Below the pieces are notes generated by a model. That model was given only the letters and a program-made list of their open reading frames with translations. It did not search any database and was not told the origin of the DNA. From contig NZ_LQPP01000037.1 in assembly GCF_002102345.1 (NCBI RefSeq), forward strand, positions 89,340 to 153,339: a stretch of DNA of 64,000 nucleotides. Reading direction: 5' to 3'. The position numbers and the translations under genes were made by a program. This stretch comes from Mycolicibacterium peregrinum. GTDB lineage: Bacteria; Actinomycetota; Actinomycetes; Mycobacteriales; Mycobacteriaceae. Positions 8,807 to 18,023 of this stretch are shown piece after piece (position 1 is the first letter of the stretch; each line of letters opens with the position of its first letter).

Positions 8807-9273
8807 CCGACCCCTTCGAATCCCGGTTGCACAACCTGGAGAGACGACTGCAGGAGCTGACCGACCAGGTCGAGGTGACGCAGCTGATCGCCTCCTACGG
8901 TCCCCTCGTCGACGCCGGCACCGCCGATGACGTCGCGGCGTTATGGAGCAAGGACGGCAGCTACGACGTCGAAGGCTGGCAGATGCGCAGCCGCGCCGAC
9001 GTGGCCGCCATGGTGAACTCGGACGCGCATCAAACGCTCATCTCCCGAGGCGCCTGTCACTTTCTCGGCCCGGCTCGGGTCACCGTCGACGGCAACACCG
9101 CGGAGGCGGTGTGCGAATCACTGCTTGTGGTGCACCGCGACGGAAAGTGGTGGGTCGCACGCGCCGGTGCGAACCACTTCACGTTGCGTCGCATCGACGG
9201 GCGGTGGCAGATCGAACGCCGCACGACACGGGCACTGAACGGAAGCCCCGAGGCGCGCGAACTGCTGCGCTAG
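8803..9273 (+). CDS. SnoaL-like / NTF2-fold protein
   Basis: 156 residues. An N-terminal heptad-like helix (residues 7-27) is followed by VTQLIASYGPLVDAGTADDV and LWSKDGSYDV, the opening of the SnoaL_4/NTF2-like cone fold that often forms small hydratases, isomerases or dehydratases. It overlaps the preceding gene at ATGA and ends in a CTAG tetranucleotide shared with the stop codon of the convergent CoA-transferase gene. Role in the pathway unknown. Confidence 0.75.
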   Translation: MTDPFESRLHNLERRLQELTDQVEVTQLIASYGPLVDAGTADDVAALWSKDGSYDVEGWQMRSRADVAAMVNSDAHQTLISRGACHFLGPARVTVDGNTAEAVCESLLVVHRDGKWWVARAGANHFTLRRIDGRWQIERRTTRALNGSPEARELLR

Positions 9274-10457
9274 ACGATCGCGTTCGCCCGGAGCTCCGCG
9301 ATCTGTGTTGTGTCGTAACCGATCTCGCCCAGTACCTCATCCGTGTGCTCGCCCAGCAGCGGGGCCCGCCGGCGGATCGTGCCGGGCGTCGCCGACATCC
9401 GGAACGGGGTTTCGATGATCGGCACATCCCGGGAGGCCCCGGGAAAGGGCATCCGCTGGAGGTAACCCATGGCTCGCACATGCGGGTCATCAAGGACGTC
9501 CTGGGTGGAATGCAATGGGGCAGCAGGCATTTTCGACTTCTCCAGCAGCTCCAGCACCTGCGCCTTGGTCTTGTCGGCGCACCAGTCGGACATGATGTCG
9601 TTGAGGGTGTCGCCGTTGACCCAGCGGATGTCGTCGTTGGCGAAACGTGGATCGTCGAACAGTTCCTCGCGACCCACGAGTCGGCACCAGCGTTTGAACA
9701 TGGGCTGTCCGGCGACCTGCAGCAGGATCCATTGATCGTCAGCGGTGCGATACAGGTCGCACGGCGCGACCGACGCACCCTTGTTGCCCATCCTGGGCTT
9801 GTCGACCTGCAGCAGTTCGCGCTCGATCAAGAACGCGTTCGACAGCATCAGCGCGGTCGGTAGCAGGGCGCCCTCGACGTGCTGCCCCTCCCCCGTCTTG
9901 TCGCGGTGATACAGCGCCATCATGACGCCGATCGCCAAGGTCAGCGCGGTCCCGAAATCCGCGTAGGGCACCACTGTTCGGATCGGCAGGTCAGGCAGAC
10001 CCTGCCGGTAGACCGCACCCGACATCACCTGCCCGGCCCCGTCGAAACCGATTTTGTCGCTGTACGGGCCGCCCTCGCCGTAGGCGGTGGCGCTGGCCAG
10101 GATGATGTCGGGTTTGACCGCTCTGAGCGTCTCGTAATCCAATCCGCTGGACCGCATCCCGGCCGCCGGCATGTTGACTATCACGATGTCGGCCTGCGCT
10201 ACCAGGCGTCGGGTGATCTCGGCGCCCTCTGCCGTGGTGGAGTCGAGCGTCAACGACCGCTTGTTGCGGTTGCACTGCAGGAACGTGCCGCCCTCGCCGC
10301 CCTCGGTGACGGCCTGGACCCAACGGTCTTCCCCGCCTTCACGTTTCTCCACCCGCAGCACATCGGCGCCCATGTCGGCCAGGATCGCGCTGCACCACGG
10401 TGCGGCGATGAAGCGGCCGTAGTCGAGCACCCGTATCCCGTCGAGAACCCCTGCCAT
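9270..10457 (-). CDS. Class III CoA-transferase (CaiB/BaiF family)
   Basis: 395 residues, normal for the family. Seen: N-terminal GIRVLDYGRFIAAPWCSAILADMGADVLRVE (cited in part), and VVPYADFGTALTLAIGVM, where the Asp of YADFG is the catalytic nucleophile of formyl-CoA transferase-like enzymes. It moves CoA between carboxylic acids, which would activate a pathway acid without ATP. It lies downstream of, and in the same direction as, a GntR regulator and the acyl-CoA dehydrogenase/thiolase/reductase genes, 31 bases after the GntR gene's stop. Confidence 0.9.
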   Translation of the reverse strand: MAGVLDGIRVLDYGRFIAAPWCSAILADMGADVLRVEKREGGEDRWVQAVTEGGEGGTFLQCNRNKRSLTLDSTTAEGAEITRRLVAQADIVIVNMPAAGMRSSGLDYETLRAVKPDIILASATAYGEGGPYSDKIGFDGAGQVMSGAVYRQGLPDLPIRTVVPYADFGTALTLAIGVMMALYHRDKTGEGQHVEGALLPTALMLSNAFLIERELLQVDKPRMGNKGASVAPCDLYRTADDQWILLQVAGQPMFKRWCRLVGREELFDDPRFANDDIRWVNGDTLNDIMSDWCADKTKAQVLELLEKSKMPAAPLHSTQDVLDDPHVRAMGYLQRMPFPGASRDVPIIETPFRMSATPGTIRRRAPLLGEHTDEVLGEIGYDTTQIAELRANAIV

Positions 10458-10488
10458 CCCTGCCTACCTTCATTCGCGGGTCAAATTG

Positions 10489-11157
10489 CTACTCCAGCAC
10501 GCCCAGCCGGTCGAGGTGATCGCCCAACGGCCTGGAAGCCGCACACAGGTGCTCGGCCATGGCGTCGCGGGCCGCATCCCCGTCGCGCGCCTTGAGCGCG
10601 GCCAGGATCCGGCGGTGGTCATGCGTGGACTGCTCGGGCCAGCCCTCGACCGTCGGATAGACCGATTCCAGTGCATACCGGGTGATCTGGGACATCAGCT
10701 GCGCCAGCTTGGGCGACTCGGCCGCCCGGTTGACGCCGCGATGGAACGCGTGGTTGAGCCGGACCGCCGCCTCATGATCGTTGTCCGTGTAGGCGACCTC
10801 CAGCTCCCGCTGGATCCGGTCGAGCTCGTCGAGTTGACCGTCGGTGATCTGGCCCGCGGCGCGTGACGCCAACTGCCCGCCGATGTGGGCCTGCACCCCG
10901 GCCACGTCGTCGATGTCCCGGCGGGTGACCGGCAGCACCAGGAACCCACGCCGGGGCTGCTGCTTCAGCAGCCCCTCGGTGCGCAGGCCGAACAACGCCT
11001 CGCGCACCGGCGTCACGCTGATCCCCAGCTCGGCTGCGAGCTGTTCGAGCCGGATGTAGTTCCCCGCCGGGTACGTGCCGTCGAAGATCCGCCGTCGAAT
11101 CAGCCGGGCCACATCCTCGGCCAGCTGTGGGCGCGCAGCGAAATCGGGTATGGACAC
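10489..11157 (-). CDS. GntR-family (FCD) regulator
   Basis: 222 residues, GTG start. N-terminal winged helix: LEQLAAELGISVTPVREALFGL (cited in part), then an FCD ligand domain from about residue 85 to 215 with the expected metal-binding His positions. FCD regulators commonly sense carboxylates or acyl-CoA intermediates. It lies 3 bases after the acyl-CoA dehydrogenase stop and so belongs to the minus-strand operon 14305-9270, which it probably regulates; an AT-rich symmetrical stretch at 14350-14372 is a possible binding site. Confidence 0.88.
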   Translation of the reverse strand: MSIPDFAARPQLAEDVARLIRRRIFDGTYPAGNYIRLEQLAAELGISVTPVREALFGLRTEGLLKQQPRRGFLVLPVTRRDIDDVAGVQAHIGGQLASRAAGQITDGQLDELDRIQRELEVAYTDNDHEAAVRLNHAFHRGVNRAAESPKLAQLMSQITRYALESVYPTVEGWPEQSTHDHRRILAALKARDGDAARDAMAEHLCAASRPLGDHLDRLGVLE

Positions 11158-11160
11158 GGT

Positions 11161-12354
11161 TCAGACCCGATAGTCGGAGAGCAGCCGCTTGCTGATGATG
11201 TTCTTCTGGATCTCGCTGGTGCCCTCACCGATCAGCAGGAACGGCGCGTCGCGCATGAGCCGCTCGATCTCGTATTCCTTGGAGTATCCATAACCGCCGT
11301 GGATCCGGAAGCTCTGCTGGGTCACTTCCGAGCAGAACTCGCTGGCGAGGTATTTGGCCATGCCGGCGGCCACGTCGTTGCGTTCACCGGAATCCTTGAG
11401 CCGGGCGGCGTTGACCATCATCAGATGCGCGGCCTCGACTTTGGTTGCCATCTCGGCCAATTGGAACGCCACCGCCTGGTGCTCGGCGATCGGCTTGCCG
11501 AAGGTCTCCCGCTGCTGGGCGTAGCGCACCGCCAGCTCGAAGGCACGGATGCCCACTCCACAGGCACGCGCCGACACATTCACCCGACCGACCTCGACGC
11601 CGTCCATCATCTGGAAGAAGCCCTGGCCGGTGACGCCGCCGAGAACGTCGTCGGCACTGGCCCGGTAGCCGTCGAAGATCAGCTCGGTGGTGTCGATGCC
11701 CTTGTAGCCGAGCTTGTCGAGCTTGCCCGGGATGGTCAGCCCCGGAACCACTTCGCCGAAGCCGGTGGGCTTTTCGACCAGGAAGGCCGTCAGGTTCCGG
11801 TGCGGCTTGTCGGCACCCTCATCGGTGCGCACCAGCGCGGCCACCAGAGTGGAGCTACCGCCGTTGGTCAGCCACATCTTCTGACCGTCGATCGTGTACG
11901 TGCCGTCGTCGTTCTTCTTGGCCCGGGTCCGGATGGCCGCCACGTCCGAGCCCAGTTCGGGCTCGGACATCGAGAACGCCCCGCGGGTCTCACCGATGGC
12001 CATACGCGGCAGGAACTTCTGCTTCTGGGCATCGGTTCCGTGCTGCCGGATCATGTACGCGACGATGAAGTGGGTGTTGATCACACCGGACACGCTCATC
12101 CAGCCGCGGGCAAGTTCCTCGACGCACAACGCGTAGGTGAGCAGCGATTCCCCGAGCCCGCCGTACTCCTCGGGAATCATCAGCCCGAACAGGCCCATGT
12201 CCTTCATCTGGTCGACGATGGCCTGGGGGTAGGTGTCGGAGTGTTCCAACTCCTGGGCCGTAGGAATGACCTCTTTGTCGACGAAATGCCTCACGGTGGA
12301 GACGATCTCGGTCTGGAACTCGGTGAGTCCGAGGGTTTGTGCAAGTCTGGTCAC
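11161..12354 (-). CDS. Acyl-CoA dehydrogenase
   Basis: 397 residues from GTG 12354, chosen because it overlaps the thiolase stop (GTGA-type coupling) and starts the conserved domain; the longer frame to 12558 is antisense to coding thiolase sequence. Three-domain flavoprotein: FGLMIPEEYGGLGESLLTY, SMSEPELGSDVAAIRTRA, WLTNGGSS, and GEGTSEIQKNIIS with the catalytic Glu. Catalyses alpha,beta-dehydrogenation of an acyl-CoA with FAD, passing electrons to ETF. Operon partner of thiolase and reductase. Confidence 0.92.
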   Translation of the reverse strand: MTRLAQTLGLTEFQTEIVSTVRHFVDKEVIPTAQELEHSDTYPQAIVDQMKDMGLFGLMIPEEYGGLGESLLTYALCVEELARGWMSVSGVINTHFIVAYMIRQHGTDAQKQKFLPRMAIGETRGAFSMSEPELGSDVAAIRTRAKKNDDGTYTIDGQKMWLTNGGSSTLVAALVRTDEGADKPHRNLTAFLVEKPTGFGEVVPGLTIPGKLDKLGYKGIDTTELIFDGYRASADDVLGGVTGQGFFQMMDGVEVGRVNVSARACGVGIRAFELAVRYAQQRETFGKPIAEHQAVAFQLAEMATKVEAAHLMMVNAARLKDSGERNDVAAGMAKYLASEFCSEVTQQSFRIHGGYGYSKEYEIERLMRDAPFLLIGEGTSEIQKNIISKRLLSDYRV

Positions 12355-13568
12355 GGTGCCACCCTCTCGAATACCGCGGCCAGCCCCTGGCCGCCGCCGA
12401 TGCACATGGTCTCCAACCCGTAGCGGGCCTGACGCCGATCCAGTTCCCGGGCCAGCGTGGCGAGCATCCGGCCGCCGGTCGCGCCGACAGGATGTCCCAG
12501 CGAGATCCCGGACCCCCGGACGTTGGTGCGCGCGAAGTCGGACTCGCCGAACTTCCACTCCTTCATCACGGCCAGCGCCTGGGCGGCGAACGCCTCGTTC
12601 AATTCGATCAGATCGATGTCACTCAACTGCAGGTCGGCCTTGGCCAGGGCCACCTCGGTCGCCGGAACCGGCCCGATGCCCATGACATTGGGCGCGACGC
12701 CCGCTGAACCCCACGACACCATGCGCACGAGTGGCCGCAGACCGAGCTCGGCGGCCTTCTCCGGCGTGGTCACGATGCACATTGACGCGGCATCGTTCTG
12801 ACCGCTGGAGTTGCCCGCGGTCACGGTGGATTCCGGATCCTGCTTGAGCAGAACGGGTTTGAGCTTGGCCAGGGCCTCGACCGTGGTGTCGGCCCGCGGG
12901 TGCTCATCGGTGTCGATGACGGTGTCGCCCTTGCGCGAACGGACCGTCACGGGAATGATCTCCTCGGCCAGCACCCCGGACTCCTGGGCCGCCACCGCAC
13001 TGTGATGCGAGCGCACCGCGAGCTCGTCCTGCTCCGCACGCGTTATGCCGTATTCACGACGCAGGTTCTCCGCGGTCTCCAGCATTCCGCCCGGCACCGG
13101 GTAGAACTGCCCGCCGGCAGTGGTGCGTCCGCGTGCCAGCCCGTCGTGAATCTGCACGCCGGTTCGGGCTCCACCCCAACGCATGTCGGTCGAGTAGAAC
13201 GCGACGTTGCTCATGCTCTCGGCGCCGCCCGCCACCACGAGATCGTTGTCCCCGCTGCGCACCTGCAGGCAGGCCTGGATCACCGCTTGCAGCCCGGAGC
13301 CGCATCGGCGGTCGACCTGCATCCCTGGAACCGTCACCGGCAGGCCGGCGTCGAGCGCCACCACGCGGCCGATTGCCGGGGCTTCACTGTTGGGATAGCA
13401 GTGGCCCAGAATCACGTCCTGCACCTGCTCCGGTGCCACATCGGTGCGTTCCAACAGTCCCTTGAGTGCGACGACGCCGAGTTCGACGGCGGTCAACGAC
13501 TGGAACATGCCGCCGTAGCGGCCGATCGGAGTGCGGACCGGTTCGCAGATCACCGCGTCGCGGGTCAT
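12351..13568 (-). CDS. Thiolase (acetyl-CoA acyltransferase)
   Basis: 405 residues, full length. Catalytic residues visible: nucleophilic Cys in DRRCGSGLQAVIQA (about residue 89), His in GHPVGATGGRM and the second Cys in TMCIGGGQGLA near the C-terminus. It would cleave a 3-ketoacyl-CoA to acetyl-CoA plus a shortened acyl-CoA in beta-oxidation, though biosynthetic condensation is possible. The ATG overlaps the stop of the SDR gene, and its stop overlaps the acyl-CoA dehydrogenase start. Confidence 0.93.
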   Translation of the reverse strand: MTRDAVICEPVRTPIGRYGGMFQSLTAVELGVVALKGLLERTDVAPEQVQDVILGHCYPNSEAPAIGRVVALDAGLPVTVPGMQVDRRCGSGLQAVIQACLQVRSGDNDLVVAGGAESMSNVAFYSTDMRWGGARTGVQIHDGLARGRTTAGGQFYPVPGGMLETAENLRREYGITRAEQDELAVRSHHSAVAAQESGVLAEEIIPVTVRSRKGDTVIDTDEHPRADTTVEALAKLKPVLLKQDPESTVTAGNSSGQNDAASMCIVTTPEKAAELGLRPLVRMVSWGSAGVAPNVMGIGPVPATEVALAKADLQLSDIDLIELNEAFAAQALAVMKEWKFGESDFARTNVRGSGISLGHPVGATGGRMLATLARELDRRQARYGLETMCIGGGQGLAAVFERVAP

Positions 13569-14305
13569 ACGTGCCGACCCCCGGTCACCTCGAGCACGGT
13601 GCCCGTCATGTACGACGACAGATCGCTGGCCAGGAACAGCGCGACCTTGGCCACCTCGTCGGGTTCCCCGGCGCGGCCCATCGGGATCTCGGCCAGCTTT
13701 TGATCCCAGATCCGTTGCGGCATGGCCTCGGTCATCGCCGACCGGATGAGACCGGGCTGGATCGCGTTGACCCGCACCCCCAAGTGCGCGAGCTCCTTGG
13801 CCGACGCCTTGGTCATGCCGACGATGCCGGCCTTGGCCGCCGAATAGTTGGTCTGGCCGACGAGTCCGACCTTGCCCGAGATCGAGGACATGTTGACGAT
13901 CGCGCCGTGCTTGTTCTCGCGCATGATCGCCGCAGCCGACTTGGTGCCGTTCCAGGTGCCCTTCAGGTGCACCGCGATCACCTGATCGAACTGCTCCTCG
14001 GTCATCTTGCGTAGCGTCGCGTCACGCGTGATGCCGGCGTTGTTGACCATGATGTCCAGTCCGCCGAACCGTTCGACGGCGGCCTGCACGAGGGCTTCGA
14101 CCTCGGCACCCGACGTCACGTCACAACGCACCGCGGTCGCGACCTCGGGCCCGCCGAGTTCCTGGGCGGCGGCCTCGGTGGCCTCCAGGTTGACGTCGCC
14201 GAGTACCACCCGGGCGCCCTCGCCGATGAAGCGTTTCGCGATGGCCAGGCCGAGACCCTGGGCTCCGCCTGTCACCACTGCAGTCTGACCGGTCAGCAAC
14301 GACAC
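13565..14305 (-). CDS. SDR, FabG-like 3-hydroxyacyl-CoA dehydrogenase
   Basis: 246 residues, GTG start. TGGAQGLG cofactor motif (about residues 12-19), NNAGI, and YSAAKAG catalytic Tyr-x3-Lys; C-terminal YMTGTVLEVTGGRHV. Within an acyl-CoA dehydrogenase/thiolase operon the probable job is oxidation of a 3-hydroxyacyl-CoA, although FabG-type reduction is chemically equivalent. It is the promoter-proximal gene of the minus-strand operon that runs to 9270. Confidence 0.88.
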   Translation of the reverse strand: MSLLTGQTAVVTGGAQGLGLAIAKRFIGEGARVVLGDVNLEATEAAAQELGGPEVATAVRCDVTSGAEVEALVQAAVERFGGLDIMVNNAGITRDATLRKMTEEQFDQVIAVHLKGTWNGTKSAAAIMRENKHGAIVNMSSISGKVGLVGQTNYSAAKAGIVGMTKASAKELAHLGVRVNAIQPGLIRSAMTEAMPQRIWDQKLAEIPMGRAGEPDEVAKVALFLASDLSSYMTGTVLEVTGGRHV

Positions 14306-14349
14306 CTGATCACCTAACTTTCGATCGCGGGGGCTCTGTCAGCTCCAGA

Positions 14350-14372
14350 TCATATTTCATATACGATATTGG
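14350..14372. promoter_or_regulatory. AT-rich imperfect inverted repeat in the divergent promoter
   Basis: The 114 bases between the divergent genes at 14305 and 14420 contain a markedly AT-rich segment, TCATATTTCATATACGATAT, with partial dyad symmetry. TACGAT at 14362-14367 fits the mycobacterial -10 pattern TANNNT. It could be the operator of the GntR protein encoded downstream, or a promoter. Symmetry is weak, so this is tentative. Confidence 0.35.
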
Positions 14373-14419
14373 AGATTCATCGCCCTCGCGGATTCCGCGC
14401 GACGAAATGGAGCTCACCT

Positions 14420-15601
14420 GTGACCACGACCGCGGCCACTTCCGAAGTCAGCGACGAGGACTTCGCCGAGATCCTGGCGCAGACCCGCAGCTTCATCCGC
14501 TCTGCCGTGGTGCCCCGCGAGAACGAGATCCTGGCCACCGACCAGGTACCCGACGACCTGCGTGAGCAAGCCAAGAACATGGGGTTGTTCGGTTACGCGA
14601 TCCCCCAGCAATGGGGTGGCCTCGGCCTGAACCTGGCCCAAGATGTCGAACTGGCAATGGAATTCGGCTACACGTCGCTGGCCTTGCGGTCGATGTTCGG
14701 CACCAACAACGGCATCGCCGGCCAGGTCCTGGTGGGCTTCGGCACCGATGAGCAGAAGTCCCGGTGGCTGGAGGGAATCGCCTCCGGTGACGTCGTCGCC
14801 TCATTCGCCCTGACCGAGCCCGGCGCGGGATCCAACCCGGCGGGCCTGCGCACCAAGGCGGTTCGTGACGGGGACGACTGGGTGATCGACGGCCAGAAGC
14901 GGTTCATCACCAACGCGCCTACCGCGAATCTGTTCGTCGTGTTCGCCCGCACCCGCCCCGCCGATGCTGACGGCCCCGGAATCGCTGTGTTCCTGCTGCC
15001 CGCCGATGCCGCCGGCGTCGTAGTCGGAGCCAAGGACGCCAAGATGGGCCAGGAGGGCGCCTGGACCGCCGACGTCACCTTCGACGCGGTCCGAGTGCCG
15101 AGCAGCGCATTGGTCGGAGGTAGCGAGGATGTCGGCTACCGCGCCGCGATGACCTCCCTGGCCCGCGGCCGGGTCCACATCGCGGCGCTCGCGGTCGGGT
15201 CCGCGCAACGTGCACTCGACGAGTCGGTGGCCTACGCCGCCGCGGCCACCCAGGGCGGCCAGCCGATCGGCAGCTTCCAGTTGGTGCAGGCGATGATCGC
15301 CGACCAGCAGACGGGCGTGATGGCCGGACGTGCTTTGGTTCGCGACGCCGCTGCCAAGTGGGTGTCCGGCGAGGACCGCCGCATCGCCCCCTCGGCGGCC
15401 AAGCTGTTCTGCACCGAAATGGCAGGTGACGTCGCCGATCTCGCGGTACAGATCCACGGCGGCACCGGCTACATGCGCGAGGTCCCGGTCGAGCGCATCT
15501 ACCGCGAGGTCCGGCTGCTGCGTCTGTATGAAGGCACCAGCGAGATCCAGCGACTCATCATCGGCGGCGGCCTGGTCAAGGCCGCCCAACGCCAGCTCTG
15601 A
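14420..15601 (+). CDS. Acyl-CoA dehydrogenase
   Basis: 393 residues from GTG 14420, which has GGAG 8 bases upstream; the frame opens earlier at 14369 but that start lacks a ribosome site. Motifs: LFGYAIPQQWGGLGLN, FALTEPGAGSNPAGL, RFITNAPTAN and LRLYEGTSEIQRLII with the catalytic Glu in the usual C-terminal position. FAD enzyme introducing a 2,3-double bond in an acyl-CoA. First gene of a three-gene operon, divergent from the thiolase operon and likely under shared control. Confidence 0.92.
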   Translation: MTTTAATSEVSDEDFAEILAQTRSFIRSAVVPRENEILATDQVPDDLREQAKNMGLFGYAIPQQWGGLGLNLAQDVELAMEFGYTSLALRSMFGTNNGIAGQVLVGFGTDEQKSRWLEGIASGDVVASFALTEPGAGSNPAGLRTKAVRDGDDWVIDGQKRFITNAPTANLFVVFARTRPADADGPGIAVFLLPADAAGVVVGAKDAKMGQEGAWTADVTFDAVRVPSSALVGGSEDVGYRAAMTSLARGRVHIAALAVGSAQRALDESVAYAAAATQGGQPIGSFQLVQAMIADQQTGVMAGRALVRDAAAKWVSGEDRRIAPSAAKLFCTEMAGDVADLAVQIHGGTGYMREVPVERIYREVRLLRLYEGTSEIQRLIIGGGLVKAAQRQL

Positions 15602-15626
15602 AACCACCCACCCACAAGGAGAATCC

Positions 15627-16448
15627 ATGACCGAGAGGCTCGCCGGAAAGGTCGCCTTCATCACCGGAGCTGCCCGCGGACAGGGACGCGCGCATGCGAT
15701 CCGGATGGCCAACGAAGGCGCCGACATCATCGCGGTCGACATCGCCGCGCCGCTGCCCCCGAGCGTGCCCTATGACTCGGCGACTCCCGAGGATCTGGCC
15801 GAAACCGTGCGCCTGGTCGAGGCCACCGGCAAGCGGATCATCGCCACCGCAGCCGACACCCGCGATCACGACGCGTTGCGCACCATCGTCGGTAAAGGTG
15901 TCGCCGAGTTCGGCCGGCTCGATGTCATCGTCGCCAATGCGGGCATCACGGTGCCCGAGCCGTGGAACGAGACCACCCCCGAATCCTTCCGGGATGTCAT
16001 GGACATCAACGTAACCGGCACCTGGAACACGGTCATGGCAGGCGCCCAGCACATCATCGACGGCGGTCGTGGCGGATCGATCATCCTGATCAGCTCAGCC
16101 GCCGGGATCAAGATGCAGCCGTTCATGGTGCACTACACCGCCAGCAAGCACGCCGTCGCGGGTATGGCCCGGGCTTTCGCCGCCGAGTTGGGCAAGCACA
16201 AGATCCGGGTGAACAGCCTGCATCCAGGTGCGGTCAACACTCCGATGGGCACCGGCGACATGCTGGCCGCGCTCAACCGGGCCAACGACACCAACCCCGG
16301 TCTGATGCAGATGGTGACCCCGTTCCTACCGGACTACATTGCCGAACCCGAGGACATCGCCGACGCGGCGATCTGGCTGGCCAGCGACGAGTCACGGTAT
16401 GTCACGGCCAGCCGGGTCGCCGTCGATCTGGGCTCAACCCAGTTCTAG
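15627..16448 (+). CDS. Mycofactocin-type SDR oxidoreductase
   Basis: 273 residues from ATG 15627 with AAGGAG 6 bases upstream. The wording of the fold, VAFITGAARGQGRAHAIRMA and ADIIAVDIAAPLP, and the long insertion after the nucleotide-binding strand resemble the actinobacterial mycofactocin-coupled SDR family, whose members carry a non-exchangeable nicotinamide recycled by mycofactocin. Catalytic YTASKHA motif. Probable alcohol or hydroxyacyl-CoA dehydrogenase of the same pathway. No mycofactocin biosynthesis gene is in this window. Confidence 0.85.
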   Translation: MTERLAGKVAFITGAARGQGRAHAIRMANEGADIIAVDIAAPLPPSVPYDSATPEDLAETVRLVEATGKRIIATAADTRDHDALRTIVGKGVAEFGRLDVIVANAGITVPEPWNETTPESFRDVMDINVTGTWNTVMAGAQHIIDGGRGGSIILISSAAGIKMQPFMVHYTASKHAVAGMARAFAAELGKHKIRVNSLHPGAVNTPMGTGDMLAALNRANDTNPGLMQMVTPFLPDYIAEPEDIADAAIWLASDESRYVTASRVAVDLGSTQF

Positions 16449-16454
16449 GCCGGT

Positions 16455-17945
16455 ATGACCAGCCCGACAAGCACGGACTTCGCCGACAGGCTGGCCACCG
16501 GGCTGAAGGCGTACGGTGACCGGCCGTTCATCGAATTCGCCCGAAAGTGGTACTCGGGCAATGAGATCACGCAGTTCATCGAGCAGATCTCGTCCGCATT
16601 GGACGAGGCCGGGGTACTGCCGGGCGAACCGGTCGGCATCGTCGTGCGTAACCGGATTGCCCACGCGGCGACGATCCTCGGGTTCATCGCATCGCGCCGC
16701 CCGGTGGTGATGATCTACTCCTACCAATCCGCCACCGCGATCGCGCGGGACGTCGAGAGACTGGCGCTGCCTTTGGTTCTCGCCGATGTCGATGACTGGA
16801 CACCGGAGCTGCATGGCGCGGTGGCCTCGTCGGGCTCGGCCGGTCTGGTGCTGTGCGGCGGTCCGTTGCGGGTCGGTGTGACGGCGATGCGGCAGCCCGG
16901 CAGCCGCCACGACCCGACGCTGGAAAAATCCGGCCTGCACATTCTGACCAGTGGCACCACCGGTCCGCCCAAGCGAATACCGGTCGCCACCAACGTGCTT
17001 GAGCACACCGTCCTGAGCATGACGATCGGTGCGGGCACCGAAGTGGTCGGAGCGGACACCCCACCGGCCTTGGTGTACTGGCCGTTCGGCAGCATCGGAG
17101 TCTGCCAGTTGCTGGCCGCGCCGTGCTCCGGCAAGCGCATGGTGTTGCTGGAGAAGTTCAGCGTCCCCGAATGGGTCGAGGCGATCAAGACCTACCACAT
17201 CACCCGCGCGGGTGTGCAGCCCGCGATCCTGCGCATGCTGCTTCAGGCCGACGTGCCGCGCGAGGACCTGGCGTCGTTGGAGGGACTCTCGGGCGGCTCC
17301 GGACCGTTGGAGCCGGAATTGCGGGCGGAGTTCGAGGGGCGCTACGGCATCCCTTTGTTGTGGGCCTACGGGGCAACCGAATTCGCCGGATCGGTATGCA
17401 GCTGGACACCTGAGCTGCACCGCCGTTACGGCGCGGACAAACCCGACAGCGTCGGGCGACCTCTGCCCGGCGTACGCGTCCGCATCGTCGACCCCGACAC
17501 CGCCGCCGAAGTGCCTGCCGGGACCGTCGGTGTGCTGGAGGCCGCCGTCGCCGTCATCGGACCGGACTGGGTACGCACCACCGACCTGGCGTCGATGGAC
17601 GAGGACGGGTTCGTCACGCTGCACGGGCGCGGCGACGGCGCCATCAACCGCGGCGGCTTCAAGATCCTGCCGGAAACGGTTCGGCGGGTTCTGATCTCAC
17701 ATCCCAGTGTGCTCGACGCCTGCGTCGTGGGAGTTCCGGACACTCGCCTGGGCGCGGTTCCCTTCGCCGCGGTCGAGCTTCGGCGGGATGCGGCTGCACC
17801 CACCGAGGCGGAGCTTAAGGACCTGGTCCGCGAGGAACTGCCCAGCCATCACGTGCCGGTGGCCGTGGCGGTGGTCGATGCACTCCCCCGCAATGCCGCC
17901 CTCAAGGTGCGGCCGGGCGACGTCGCGGCGCTGTACCGCACGTAA
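16455..17945 (+). CDS. Acyl-CoA ligase (AMP-dependent synthetase), copy 4
   Basis: 496 residues, 6 bases after the SDR. Motifs: LTSGTTGPPKR (P-loop), AYGATEFAGS, RTTDLASMDEDGFVTLHGR, and near the end ALPRNAALKVRPGDV, in which the usual S/T-GK triad around the catalytic lysine is replaced by A-L-K. It resembles copy 1 (2123-3571) more than copies 2 and 3. It presumably loads the pathway acid onto CoA. It ends just before a strong terminator-like hairpin. Confidence 0.9.
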   Translation: MTSPTSTDFADRLATGLKAYGDRPFIEFARKWYSGNEITQFIEQISSALDEAGVLPGEPVGIVVRNRIAHAATILGFIASRRPVVMIYSYQSATAIARDVERLALPLVLADVDDWTPELHGAVASSGSAGLVLCGGPLRVGVTAMRQPGSRHDPTLEKSGLHILTSGTTGPPKRIPVATNVLEHTVLSMTIGAGTEVVGADTPPALVYWPFGSIGVCQLLAAPCSGKRMVLLEKFSVPEWVEAIKTYHITRAGVQPAILRMLLQADVPREDLASLEGLSGGSGPLEPELRAEFEGRYGIPLLWAYGATEFAGSVCSWTPELHRRYGADKPDSVGRPLPGVRVRIVDPDTAAEVPAGTVGVLEAAVAVIGPDWVRTTDLASMDEDGFVTLHGRGDGAINRGGFKILPETVRRVLISHPSVLDACVVGVPDTRLGAVPFAAVELRRDAAAPTEAELKDLVREELPSHHVPVAVAVVDALPRNAALKVRPGDVAALYRT

Positions 17946-17955
17946 CTTCTCCCCG

Positions 17956-18013
17956 CGAGCAGACGCAAAACTGCCTATTTGGCAACGAAATTGGGCAGTT
18001 TTATGTCTGCTCG
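17956..18013. terminator. Long inverted repeat, TRIT-like bidirectional terminator
   Basis: Two 20-base arms pair: CGAGCAGAC-gc-AAAACTGCC (17956-17975) with GGCAGTTTT-at-GTCTGCTCG (17994-18013), one 2-base mismatch and an 18-base loop. It sits between convergent genes ending at 17945 and 18024. The core GAGCAGACGCAAAA and its complement match my memory of the mycobacterial TRIT terminator family; this should be checked against that model. Confidence 0.75.
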
Positions 18014-18023
18014 CCGGACGGAA

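Noticed and set aside
10885..12423. Long plus-strand open frame of 512 codons
   Set aside because: It lies opposite the GntR, acyl-CoA dehydrogenase and thiolase genes, has no recognisable domain, and reflects the high-GC codon pattern of the real genes on the other strand.
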